Origin: Ligula intestinalis
Taxonomy: Eukaryota > Platyhelminthes > Cestoda > Diphyllobothriidea > Diphyllobothriidae
DNA: 64,000 nucleotides
Reading direction: 5' to 3'
NCBI GenBank assembly: GCA_036362985.1
Contig: JAYGXS010000001.1
Coordinates: forward strand, 70,556,002-70,620,001
A program made the position numbers and the translations under genes. The notes below the pieces were generated by a model. The model ran no database searches. It was given only the letters and a program-made list of their open reading frames with translations, and was not told the DNA's origin. Numbering within the stretch: the first letter of the stretch is position 1; each line of letters starts with the position of its first letter. This document shows positions 49,246 through 59,655 of this stretch, in pieces.

Positions 49246-52200
49246 GGTTAGTTGGTAGCCCATGTTGGATCAGGGGTTCCCGCCGGAGTCCGAACTGCAT
49301 GCAGTTGGGAGGCGGAGAAAAGCCGCGACCTCGGCCGGCTCGAGCCAAAGGTCCTCGGGGGTGAGTTGGGTGCCTGGCCGGGAACTGCAGATGAAGAGAT
49401 GACGGCAGTCATGTGGCAAGATTCCGCAGTCGGGACAGCAGTCGGGTATAGAAGGGTCCAGTCAGTGTTGGTGCTGGCAAAAAAGCATGCAGCAGCCACT
49501 GCGAAGCTGTGCCAGGGTACAACGAGTCATCCGTGGGAGATGACGTACCGAGGTGGCAACCGGAGGTGGATAGCCACCCAGGAGGACCGGGGAATGGTAG
49601 CTGGATATTGCGTCCACAACTGCTCTCTGGTGAAGGCGCTGGTAGCCTGTCCTAATGGCGGAGCCATCAATGGGTAGGTCTGAGAGAGACGAGGCGACAG
49701 CTGCCTTGTGGAAACCTCGGATAGACGTGCGAACGTTATGGCTAGGCTCGGGATCGTTGCAAAGATGGTGGTTCGGATGGCCAGGTTGTGAACAGGTCCA
49801 CCAGAACTGCTGGCCGAGGAGTTTGTTGTGTGCGGTGACCGGCAGGACAGAAACCTCCGCATGAAGGTGATCGATGGGTGACATTTTATAGCAGCCCGTG
49901 ATCGTGCGGAGGGCACCATTCTGCGCTGACTGAGGCTGGAGGAGCTGACTGTGGGAGACCAGATTGATGCCGCATAGGTGAGATGCGGCTTGGCCATTGC
50001 ATTGAATATGGTCGTCAGCAAATCTTTCGCGCAGCCTCAGGAAGTGCCCGCGAGAGCCTTGAGGACCTTGGTGCACCTGCTCACTTTGCTTGCGATATCC
50101 CTCGCATGGTCTGCGAACTTGAAGAGCGGATCTAAACGGACGCCGAGGAGCTTCGGCTTTCGGACCAGCGGTAAAGCCTCACCGTTGACGATGATATCCG
50201 GCCGGCGAATGAACTCCTACGGATCCAGCGTGAAAACAGTGACGGACGACTTGGCGGCCAAGATCGACATCCCGCGCTGAGTGAGGTAGTCCACAATGTT
50301 AGGCGTGAATTCCGAGAGGACCTGTGCAGCCTGATCAATGTTATGGTGCTGGCAGAAGATGGTGACATCATCCGCGTATGATACCACTTTTGTGGGTGCC
50401 GGAGGGAGTAGGAGTTCCCGCATGTAAACGTTGAACAGCGTCGGGCTGAGCACAGAGCCTTGAGAAACACTGCAGGTCTGCTTGCGGGGCTTGGAGAGAG
50501 TGCCGCGGAAAAGGACATGATCGTGGCGCCCACGGATGTAAGACGCCAACCATCGGACCAGGCCAGTCGGGACGTTTAGGAAGACCAAGTCCTGCAGGAG
50601 CTGCTCGTGTTGGACGCAGTCAAAGGCTCACGACAGATCAACTGAGACAGCCACGGTCCGCGAAGCGGGCTTCTGTTGATTGAAGCCCTCGAGGATGGCG
50701 TCGCTGAGCTCGAATAGAGCCGTTGTTGTGCCACTACCCGACCTGAAACCATGTTGGTAGTTAGAGAGATCCGCTGCAAACGTCAGAGTTGGGTGGAGAC
50801 GTTCCAGAATCTTCGCAAGTGGACTGAGGAGGGCGATTGGGCGATAGGACGTCGCTTGACTGAGGTCATTGCCAGCTTTGACCAGGGGAATGATGGTGGA
50901 CTGGCGCCAGCAATCGGGGATGATTGAACTGGCCAGTGAATGATTGAAAATGGCTGCCAGGTAGGCAGCCACCTTGGGGCCGATGTGGTGCAAATGGATA
51001 GGAGCCAGGCCATCCGGTCCTAAGGCTTTCGAGACTTTTGTTTTCCTGACGGTGCTGAGAATAGCATCGGCCGAGAAGGAAATGTCCGGAGGCGGGGCCT
51101 TATGAAGGAGGCGAAGAAGGGGGCGCTGGCTTTTGGGACTAGGAGCCGAGCGGGGCGAGAACAGCTTGTTCATCTTCGCGGCGATCGTACCGTTGTTGGA
51201 GATGAACTTGCTGTCCCCGAAGCTAATAGAATGGTTGGGTGTGTCAGCCCGGGGCTTGGTCAAATTGCGTAGAAGTTTCCAGGTGGCAGCTGCTTTGCCG
51301 CGGAAATTACAGTCTGCAACTTTTTCACGCCAACGTTCTCGTTTGTCGTCATTGACGGTCTTGGTTATCAAGTCGTTGAGTTCGCCAACGCGCGGCTCAG
51401 TTGCGTCTCGCGCTCGGATTTCGTCTCGCCTTCGTTCCAGTCGGGAGGCTTCGCTTGGGTAGTTTGGGCGGAGTATGGGGATGTGACCGTTCAGTATGTG
51501 CTGGCCTGCTGCTGCCAGAAGCAGGTAACGAACGGCCCACTCCGCCTTGTGGACACAGGTGGGAGGCGGTAGCTGATCGGTTCCCGCTTCGCATTCCGCG
51601 GTGAACGCTGCCCAGTCAGCTCTCTTGAAGTTGATAAAATGCCCGTTTGTAGCCTTGTTACGCTCGGAAGAGGTGGCCAATTCGAGCACTATAGGGAGGT
51701 GATCGCTCCCTAGGCTGATTTCCGTGCTCCAGCTGGTGGAGGCTACCAGACTGAGACTGGCAAGGGAGACATCGGGAGAGCTGGGGGCACCGTTGGATGG
51801 GAGCCGCGTTGGGCTGTCCTCGTTGAGGACTGCGAAGGGAGCTTGCTCTAGTTCGTCCGCCGGAACTTCTCCCCGGGAATCGGCCGCCAAATTGGAGCAC
51901 CACAGGTCGTGATGGGCGTTGAAGTCACCTAGTACCAACATGTCATCAGAAGGTAAGTCGGTAGCGATAGAGGCAATGAAACCTGGAGGACAACTAGACG
52001 TTGCAGGGATATACACGTTCAAGACGCTTAGCAGCGCCGGGCCAATGTTAAGGGAAATTGCTAGTATTTCCGTGGGATTGGCACCAAGCGGAGGTTGCTG
52101 GTGATGGGCAATAGATTTGTCCACCAGGAAGGCCAAGCCTCCACCTTTGTTGCGGCTGCGGTCATGACGGACGATCGTGTAGTCGGCCGAAGACGGGACC

Positions 52201-52757
52201 ATAGTGGATTTAGACCACTTTATCGCTTTGATAGCCGCCACAGCTATGCTGTCCGAACGCATGAAGGCCAGGAGCTGGTCAAGCTTGGTAAGTAGGCCGT
52301 TGGCGTTGAACTGGAGGATCTTTAGACCAGGCGGTGAGGCAAGGTCGGGGACCAGAGACTTTGGGTTCAGGACCGGGCGAGCTGGAGGCGTGGAGACCGG
52401 AGAGGGCACGGGACAGCTGGGACACGCGAAGGTGGGCGACCAATCGGCAGCTTTGGCAAGGCCACTCCAGCGGAGATGGCACAAACCATCGCAGAAGCCG
52501 CAACGTACAGACCAGTCGCGTCGGCCCAGGCGGACTCGGCAGAACGAGCAGTACCAGAGAGGTACAGGGTAGGCCTCAATACCGGCGGCAAGGAGGAGTT
52601 GGATCAGCGTGGCCGGGAGGGGCTGCTCCGTCATCAAAAACACGGTTGGGCTGAGGGGGGGGGGTTGATCCAACGTAGGAAGATGGGTGTAGCAGACCTT
52701 GACGGCCGGGAGGGCGGGTGGGAACGCGGTCGAAGAAGCGTCTGCTGTGGTTCCCAT
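49246..52757 (-). pseudogene. Jockey/CR1-type LINE with N-terminal PHD-like finger, EN, RT and CPDCG tail; broken
   Basis: The ATG at 52757 opens 709 codons. A PHD-like zinc finger lies at residues 70-115 (CSFC, CGFC, CHLRW, CPSC); one usual Cys ligand is Trp97. The endonuclease starts at LKILQFNANGLL, with MLVLGDFNAHHDLW and LGSDHLPIVL. RT: ATSYRPIALLSPLAKIL, YQHGFRSGSGTTTALF, SVDLS, then a TGA at 50628. It continues SVSQGSVLSPTLFNVYM and VVSYADDVTIFC to a stop at 50217, YAASIWSP, a frameshift near 49935, a stop near 49463, and the zinc-knuckle tail DPSIPDCCPDCGILPHDCRH ending at 49270. The endonuclease glutamate in the family motif IQETK is replaced (AIKAIKW). Only about four lesions in 3.5 kb suggest a recent copy. 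Confidence 0.92.
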
Positions 52758-53760
52758 GAGGGAGGGTGTAGATGGCTGGCGCGATAAACACTCAGCACGC
52801 GCACACTTGACACAGCCATCTCGCCAGGTATGCTCCTAACTACGCGGGAGCGCCATAAAGGCCACATTAAGAGGGAGCCATTGCAGCCTGACTCTCAGTC
52901 CTCCCTCTCCTCCCATACGCACACACAAAGACTCCCGTACAGGGGGAGCAGCAACGTCGGGGGCCCGAGTTTTCCCGTAAGTTGGCAGACCCTTCAAGCC
53001 ACGGCTTTTAGTGCACCGGGATAGATTCAGACACATTCAGATTTATTATAGTGAGGAAAGAAACGCGCCGAGGTCGACCTCACTCTCTCTCTCCCACCGC
53101 ATAGTGACTGCCTAGCTTTTCGGAAAGCTGAGGTGGGGTCTGAAAACCAGTGGAAGCGCGAACGCAATCACCGACAGGGAATCAGTAGTGAGAGAAAGTG
53201 CCAGCGCCTTCCAGCGCCTTCCAGGCCGCATGGACCGTGGTTGGCTGAGGACTGGCGTTGCATGTGCATACAGACCATTGGATCTCAAAAGGGTGAGAGC
53301 AGCCCTACAGGAAGCCTGGGCCAACACCCTCCTGAGAGGGGTAACCAGTCCGTCAACGACTGAAAGACACTACCCATGCTCCGTTGTCGGTTGGCATCCG
53401 TGGGCGGGGCTGAAGGGAAAGAGAGAGAGACAGCTGGCGAACTTCGCAATGTGGATGGACAGAAGAAAATAATGAGAGAAAAGGAAAAGAGAGGGGGGAG
53501 AGAGAAGTGCAAGAAACGAGAGGAAGTCGAGGCAGATAACAAACCTAAGCAGGGAAAATGCTCGCATACACGGGCACACACACATACTGGCGGGACCGGC
53601 AACAGCAACAGCCCCGCAATGTACACAGGTACACACGCACACACAAGAGGGACTGCTGCCGCCAGTTTACCACTCCGCATCCTTCCAGGATTGCGTGAGC
53701 AACAACCTGGATCGGGTATGACTGGCTGATGACAGCCAGTAAGCCAAAAATAGACATTCC
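52758..53760 (-). other. GC-rich 5' flank of the LINE, probable 5' UTR
   Basis: A GC-rich, CA/GA-rich segment directly upstream of the LINE start and continuous in composition with it. Open frames on both strands carry no domain. I infer 5' untranslated sequence of the element; its true 5' end is not defined. Confidence 0.45.
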
Positions 53761-53821
53761 AGTTTCCATTGACCTTCTCTGGAATGTCTTCTCGCTTAGT
53801 ACATTCGAAATTGTTTGGAAG

Positions 53822-53852
53822 CTGACGAAGACACGTCTAGGTTTGGCCGAAA
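53822..53852 (+). other. CTGACGA ... GAAA motif, hammerhead-core-like
   Basis: ctgacga followed after 20 nt by gaaatg resembles the two hammerhead core blocks and the repeat motifs at 6550 and 48480. Helix support is not evident. Confidence 0.2.
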
Positions 53853-56800
53853 TGCATTGCTCTTGATTCCGTCATCTTACTGATGATTCATCAAAACAAG
53901 TCCTCAATAGGTCGCTCCGGCAGCAAGAAATCAAGGATATATTTAAACACACAGGTCCCCTTATAAGGTCGTAGCAGAATGTTGGAATACGACAAGAGGT
54001 GGGCGAGGGCGTGGTATGTTTGACTCACAAGACGTCTGACTGAAGATGCGAGCTTTGAGATGCTACGTTGAATTATGATACCTTAATTTGTGCCCACTAA
54101 TTCACAAGAGTAATATGCACACTTCTGCGGGCACATGGCTAATTCTGTAATTGCTAAACTGGAGTGATAGGTTTTTTAGCTGCGCTTTTTTTGGTCTTCT
54201 GGGAAAACGTCCTTACTCGCCTGTTTACCGCTTTTTATCGGTCATTTAAATTGCGCTTTACGGGTATTGAACCCGTCGTATTGTCTATGCAGGATTTCAC
54301 AGCTTTATCGTGCCACTTGACCCAGCTGGCCTCTTTTCACGTCAATTGTAGTGATTGCGTACGATGCAGTGGAAATTAGTTCGCTGCTAATGCTTTGAAG
54401 ATGTTGGCTAAATAGCTCCTGACTGCTGCTGTGCTGTACCACCTGATCGTATTTCTGCGTTCTGACGATCGCTCCCGGATATATCCAATTACCACTCACT
54501 TGTCATTTTATGTTTATATGCCCTATTTTATTTGTATTTTTTGAGGGCAAGGCTCTTGACAATGCATGTATTAAACACGCAACTCACTTTCTTACGACTA
54601 AACTTAAATAGTTTGCTCTTCTACAACGTGCAATTTCGTTAGTATATTATCCATCACCGACTTTGGTAATCTCTTCGAAGAACGGGACTCCCAGATGTCT
54701 CCAAAATTAACATGGAGCATGCAGCACGTTCTTGTTGATAGGAGACATGAGACCGTTTCACAACATCTTTTATAAATTGGTTCACGTGGTCTTTAATAAG
54801 TCCACTCTGTGGTGATTTACAGTAACAAGACAGGCGTAGTACATATGGGGTACACATATCAGCTTTTATGTCCGATGGACCGTACGCGTCCGCCGTGTGC
54901 ATATGGAGCTGAGGTCAACAGTGTCAGTGTGTCCTCAACTCTTTTAACAGACAACTTTTTTTATTCACGCGGGCTTTATTATGCTGGCTACCGCTGTGCG
55001 CCATCTGCAAGGTCTTTTGGCAGCAACTTATATGTAGTCAGTGGACAGTGCCCATTAATTGAGCCAATCGTCCTTTTGTCCTGTGGTTCGGAAGGCAGTA
55101 AGGGACTGAGTGTCGGATTTAAATGGCAACTATTTTGCCCAATGGTTTGTCCTTTAAGCGTTTTGACTAACATTTATGCACCTTGTACTTAAAACTGGTT
55201 TCATTAATGGACACTTGGTCAGCATAGTTCTCTCTCTCTCTCTCTCTCTCTTTCTCTATCTCCCAATGTCTGCTAATGGCATGCCAAGGTCAAGACTAGC
55301 ACAAAGGAGCTTGGGTGACGTGAATCATTCTCCATCAGCGTCACAACATGGCCAGTCTCTCGTAATAAGGCGCGACTTGATACGCTCTTACCCGCATATG
55401 TCCGAGAGAAGCACCGGCTACCAACAACTGGCTGTCATGTTGGTGTAAGACTTTGTCAGGCCTATGGCCACTACGTTGAGAAAAAGTTTTTGGAGCGTAA
55501 ACGAAGGGTAGGCGTCAGCTAGGGGTCAGAATGCAATGACGGACTCGTAGAGTGGTGCGACGATCAGTTCAGCAAGGGATAAAACATAAACCTATACCCT
55601 ATGTGATTGTCTCTCCCTCGGTATACGAGGTTTCACGTAACATTTTGTTTACTTCAGCCTTATAAGCACTTTTCGCTATTGAACACTCAACCCAATTATA
55701 TATTAACTTTACATTGAGTATTGCCATTTTCATTAAGAATCATTTAATTTGTCCTTTATTTGGTGGCTTTAATCCATATTCGGCCTTTCCCCCCCCCCAG
55801 GGGTTGCGTTGTGAAGCAAGACTGAGAGATTTTTACATTATTTTCACGCCCTCAGGCTTACTGGACATAGCATTTCCTCAGAAACACTTATTTCTTACTA
55901 CATTGCTCAGGTATGAACGTAAATTGCGAATCTCGTGACGTCTTTGCCTTAAAATATTGTTTTTGATGCTCCTTGTACGACAACCCCCATTAATAATACC
56001 CTGTCCCAACATCCAAAGGAGTTCGTAGAACTGTTCTTCAAAGGTTGTTCTGTTTGGTCATCCTACGAAATCGAGAGAATATTTTGGTTAACAATTCCCG
56101 GATCTCTTCAGAGGTCTTCTGTGGGTCTGCAGCCCAACCCGTTTGCTAAAGACAATTTCCCTTAGGGTACTCTTCAAACGCATACGAGGTGTGTTTATTT
56201 GTGGAAGAGGGGGCGTGGGTCTGCTTTTATCTGATTTCAGGAGGCCATTCTTATGGCCTCAGAATTGATCTGAAAACACCAGCGCGAAGAAAGGGGTGGA
56301 CGTCGACAGAGGCAATGCTGTGCTGGCAAGGGGGCAGGGAATTGCAAAAGTTTGAGGCCAGCGGTGGTGACAGTTGTAATCGAACCAGAGGGGAAAGGAG
56401 CGGCAATATCGAGTACCTCTTGAAACAGTTTTTTCTTGCTGCAGTGGCGGCTGGAAGCATTGTGGGCAAAGGTGCTTAAAAGGCGAGAAAGCCGAACGGG
56501 GGGTGAGAACAATATTCAAGCACCACTTAAGTGCTAATTGACCGGGGGACTAGCTTTAGCACCAGTGTGTATTCGAAACAAAAGGGTCAACAGGAACATA
56601 ATTCTTGGAGGAAAGAGGTTGGGACACGCAGTTCAGAGGACGAGAACAGCCCTTCGTAAGAGGAAAACAATTGGAGTCGGACTAGCACGTAGTCACTGGA
56701 AATGGACGTGGAGACTTTCCCACTTGTTCAAATGGAAATAACACAACATATTACACACATCAAGATCCCTAAAGCGCTGTTAATTAGACTCTGTATACAT

Positions 56801-56859
56801 ATCCCAACGGGGTGTCCACTGTTAGAAACATTTTTTTAAAAATTATTCCGAACTAATGC
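53853..56859. other. Intron 6 segment; (CT)n tract, tRNA-like motif, no gene
   Basis: A CT tract lies at 55228-55250 and a tRNA-like motif at 54258-54332. An open frame at 54809-55192 (+, 127 codons) has no recognisable motif. GC-richer sequence at 56330-56500 may be a repeat, but no second copy was found. Confidence 0.45.
54258..54332 (-). other. tRNA-like D-arm and T-arm (probable SINE head)
   Basis: On the - strand GCCA...TGGC forms a 4-bp D-stem with an A-box-like loop, and cgggttcaatacccg forms a perfect T-stem with a B-box. The 35 nt between them do not make a normal anticodon arm, and no matching acceptor stem flanks it. It is therefore a tRNA-derived fragment rather than a tRNA gene. 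Confidence 0.45.
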
Positions 56860-57240
56860 TTTTGACTGCATCCAGCGCTTTTCTACACCTCTTCTACGTT
56901 CTGAAAAGACATTCCCTCTTGGTTTCTCTTCATTATTGGATATAGGAAGTCGCAAAGTCGAAATCCGGTGATTTGGGTGTTGGGGAACCCTTGTCATGAT
57001 TCTACCCAACGTTAAACAGGTTAATGTGAGACACTGTTTGGGCAGGCGCGTTGTAATGATGACGCAGTCAGTGCCCCCTGATCGCCAAAATTCGGGTCGC
57101 TTTTTCAGACATTAGCTTCAGTACTTACAGATAGCATAGTGGCTTGACTGTGGTGTCAGGAGGAACGAATTGAGCGCGAACGACTTCTCTGATATCGAAA
57201 AAACGAACCATGCTTGGTGCATTATTCCTTGAAGCTGGTT
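56860..57240 (-). pseudogene. mariner transposase remnant 1 (C-terminal part)
   Basis: On the - strand, MVRFFDIREVVRAQFVPPDT matches the mariner block around FFDxRGxVHxEFxPPGQT. Further down come HHYNAPAQT, equivalent to HHDNAPAHT with the second catalytic Asp replaced by Tyr, then FLYPIMKRNQEGMSFQNVEE, like FFLFPKMK..LKGRRFxxVEE. Several stops lie between. The N-terminal DNA-binding half is not joined to it. It is a clearly decayed copy in intron 6. Confidence 0.82.
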
Positions 57241-57682
57241 GTAGCAAATCGGTTGAGAACGTTGGGAAGTATTTTAGTAAACAAACATTCTGTTCGCCGT
57301 GATGGTTCATCATGAACACTGCCTGGTCCACTGAACAGAAAGAGCGTCCATTTGATGTTCCTAATGTAATTGCAAACAATCGGCAGAACGGATGGCGAGT
57401 GCTCGTTTTGAGGAAGGGAGATAACGAAAGCGGTTAAATTCACGCTGAGAAATAATGTTACCTTTCACGATTTGCTCCAATCCGAGGATGTATCAAAAAC
57501 GAGGATTATTTCTTGAAGTGTTCTTATTTACAAGGACATCTTGAAAACATTACTCTCCCCCCCCAAAAAAAACATACCGTTCATTGGACGATATGCACCC
57601 TTCCAAAACACCTTTCTGCTAAGTGCCCCAGTTTATTTTTTTATTAACCTCTTCCACATTCTAAATATGCTTACCCTTTAAG
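57241..57682. other. Spacer between two mariner relics
   Basis: No transposase homology and no clear terminal inverted repeats were seen here. A short A8/C8 tract lies near 57556. Confidence 0.4.
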
Positions 57683-58050
57683 CTATTTTCGTCTCATGAC
57701 CTCAAGCAATCGCCCCGGCCCTTCGAGATAGTAACGTTGGTTGGCTGTTGTGCGAGGAGAAACAAATTCACTGTGAACAGCGTCTCTGACGTCGAAAGAA
57801 CAAAACAGCATGGACTTCAAAGTGGATTTTGCTTGTTGCGCTATTTTGGTCTGGCCAATCCGAGCGGGTTCATCTTCAAGCCAAATTTTGCCATTTATTA
57901 AGCAGACAAACCACTCGTGCATTCTCGTATGGTCTAGAGCTTCCTTCCCACAAGCCTTCCGAAGCACTGAAACTGTCTCTGCCACTGCCTTCTTTAATAG
58001 GAAACAAAATCTCGACGGTGGCGCTTTGCTCCTTAGAGTTCGTCATTTGC
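57683..58050 (-). pseudogene. mariner transposase remnant 2 (HTH part joined to catalytic part, internal deletion)
   Basis: On the - strand, KEQSATVEILFPIKE, then after a frameshift ETVSVLRKACGKEALDHTRM and HEWFVCLINGKIWLEDEPAR match the mariner N-terminal helix-turn-helix region. The sequence jumps directly to KSTLKSMLFCSFDVRDAVHS, EFVSPRTTANQRYYLE, the catalytic-domain block, so about 80-100 residues of the family, including the first catalytic Asp region, are deleted. It ends LLEVMRRK and a stop. It overlaps in protein space with remnant 1, so the two are separate copies. Confidence 0.85.
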
Positions 58051-59314
58051 CAAATCGCCGAGAGTCTAGAGAGGGAGTTTAGTAAAACAATCATTGGGTC
58101 CGCTGCAGTGTTTTCTCGTTATCACTAGTTGACCGAAGGAATGTCTAGTAAATGTACTTAGCGGGAGAATGTAGCCCCGCCAATCAACTTGCCTTAAGAA
58201 AGTAATTCTCGCTTTTTGTGCGCGTACCTCCGATCGCGGGTTTCGCTCTGCAACCAAAAATGCGAGTAATTTCGTTGGCCTGTCTGCTACATACCTAGCG
58301 CATCCTTAGCGGGCAAAAATTGGGACAGCTAGCTGCGAAGTAAGCAGACGTATATCTGATGACTAAGCAGCCCCGAGCCAGCGGCGAGAGCGTTACCAGT
58401 CCATAGGGGCTTAAGGTATGACGCATCGGCTGTTCTCTATGATAATGCCGAGCCCAATAACGGCATTGGAACGTGGCGAGCGTAGGCAGCCCTTAGGCTC
58501 CTTCTTCCGCATTTTCTTATAGTTAGCCTCCAATCAGCCGGAGCCTCAGATAGGACAGTATCGAAACCACAATCTACGCGACCGTAGAAAACTCGCCTAG
58601 ACCAAATATTCCCCAGCAACCGATAAATTGAGTCCGTCTTCATCACACAGACGAACGTCCTATGGCCCATGCTTTATCTCTGCGTGTCCTTCTAATTTTT
58701 ATAGTTGGTTGATGTAATATTTTTTAGCCATTAGGCCACTAGCACGATTTCACTAATTCATCTTATTACCGCTCGCCGTATGAACTTTACCACTGTAATC
58801 CCAGCACAAGATATGGGGGATTTAAAATATGTCCGCCTGTGACTCACAAACAAGTTTTATCCCTTTAACACGTTTATCCCATTAACCGGCGACTTAGAAG
58901 GCAGATCACTCGATAATAATTGAGGTCGGTTAATCCTTCATTTCTGCCCTGAAACAGGTGCTTTCTGTCGGTACGAGTTCCCTGTTTCCATATCTACTTC
59001 TGCTCGATGTTTTTGCCTTTGAGCATCTTAACCAACTAACTTGTAAATCTTTACTTCCAATAGAAACATTTAGCGAAAACTGGTGTGGTCTATCACGCTG
59101 AAGAAATATTAAACTAATGTCACATTGTTTAGTCTTTGAAGGAGGCTTTTCAGAATGCCTTTACAGTGCCACTGGGTACATGATGCTGTTATTTTTTTTC
59201 AAAATAAACCTTCCCCATTCTGCGTGCCTATGTTTTTTATGTCTGCGAACGTTCTGTTGTAACGCGCCTATATCTGCATCCGCCATAATCAACATCCTCC
59301 AAATCCTCTTTTAG
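58051..59314. other. Intron 6, right end, nothing recognised
   Basis: An open frame at 58437-58670 (-) has no known domain. A normal acceptor (aatcctcttttag) closes the intron. Confidence 0.45.
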
Positions 59315-59655
59315 TGATCTGGCCGCTCGCAACTGCCTAGTAGGCGCTGACAACACCGTGAAGGTCGCTGACTTTGGCCTGGCCAGGTACATGGAGCGAG
59401 ACGAGACCTATCGAGCCCGTGAAGGTGCCAAGTTTCCCATAAAGTGGACAGCACCCGAGGGTCTTGTCTACAACGTGTTTTCCGTGAAGTCCGACGTCTG
59501 GGCTTTTGGCGTCTTGTTGTGGGAGATCGCCACATACGGAGCAACACCCTATCCTGGTGTCGAACTACAAGATGTCTACGTTCTGCTGGAAAAAGGAACG
59601 CGGATGGAGGCTCCTCAGGGCTGTCCTGAACAAGTCTACCAGCTGATGCTTCAAT
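59315..59655 (+). CDS. ABL: ABL-like kinase, visible exon 7: catalytic loop, activation segment, C-lobe
   Basis: The exon encodes residues 380-493 plus one base, acceptor aatcctcttttag, donor CAAT|gtaagt. It completes HRD and continues [10 protein letters not shown] (catalytic Asp381), VADFGLAR (DFG at 399-401), an activation loop [13 protein letters not shown] with autophosphorylation Tyr412, and [10 protein letters not shown]. The C-lobe has [20 protein letters not shown], with a P+1/substrate platform matching ABL, then [10 protein letters not shown]. All catalytic residues are present, so an active kinase is predicted. The loop around the tyrosine is more charged ([11 protein letters not shown]) than in human ABL. 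Phase 2 in, phase 1 out. Confidence 0.97.

Noticed and set aside
51133..52654. Long + strand open frames over the LINE
   Set aside because: They are shadows of the GC-rich - strand LINE ORF, with no domain of their own.
54809..55192. A 127-codon + strand frame with two similar internal phrases (LCPMDR and FCPMVC)
   Set aside because: The repeat is too short and no family could be named; probably chance or an old repeat.
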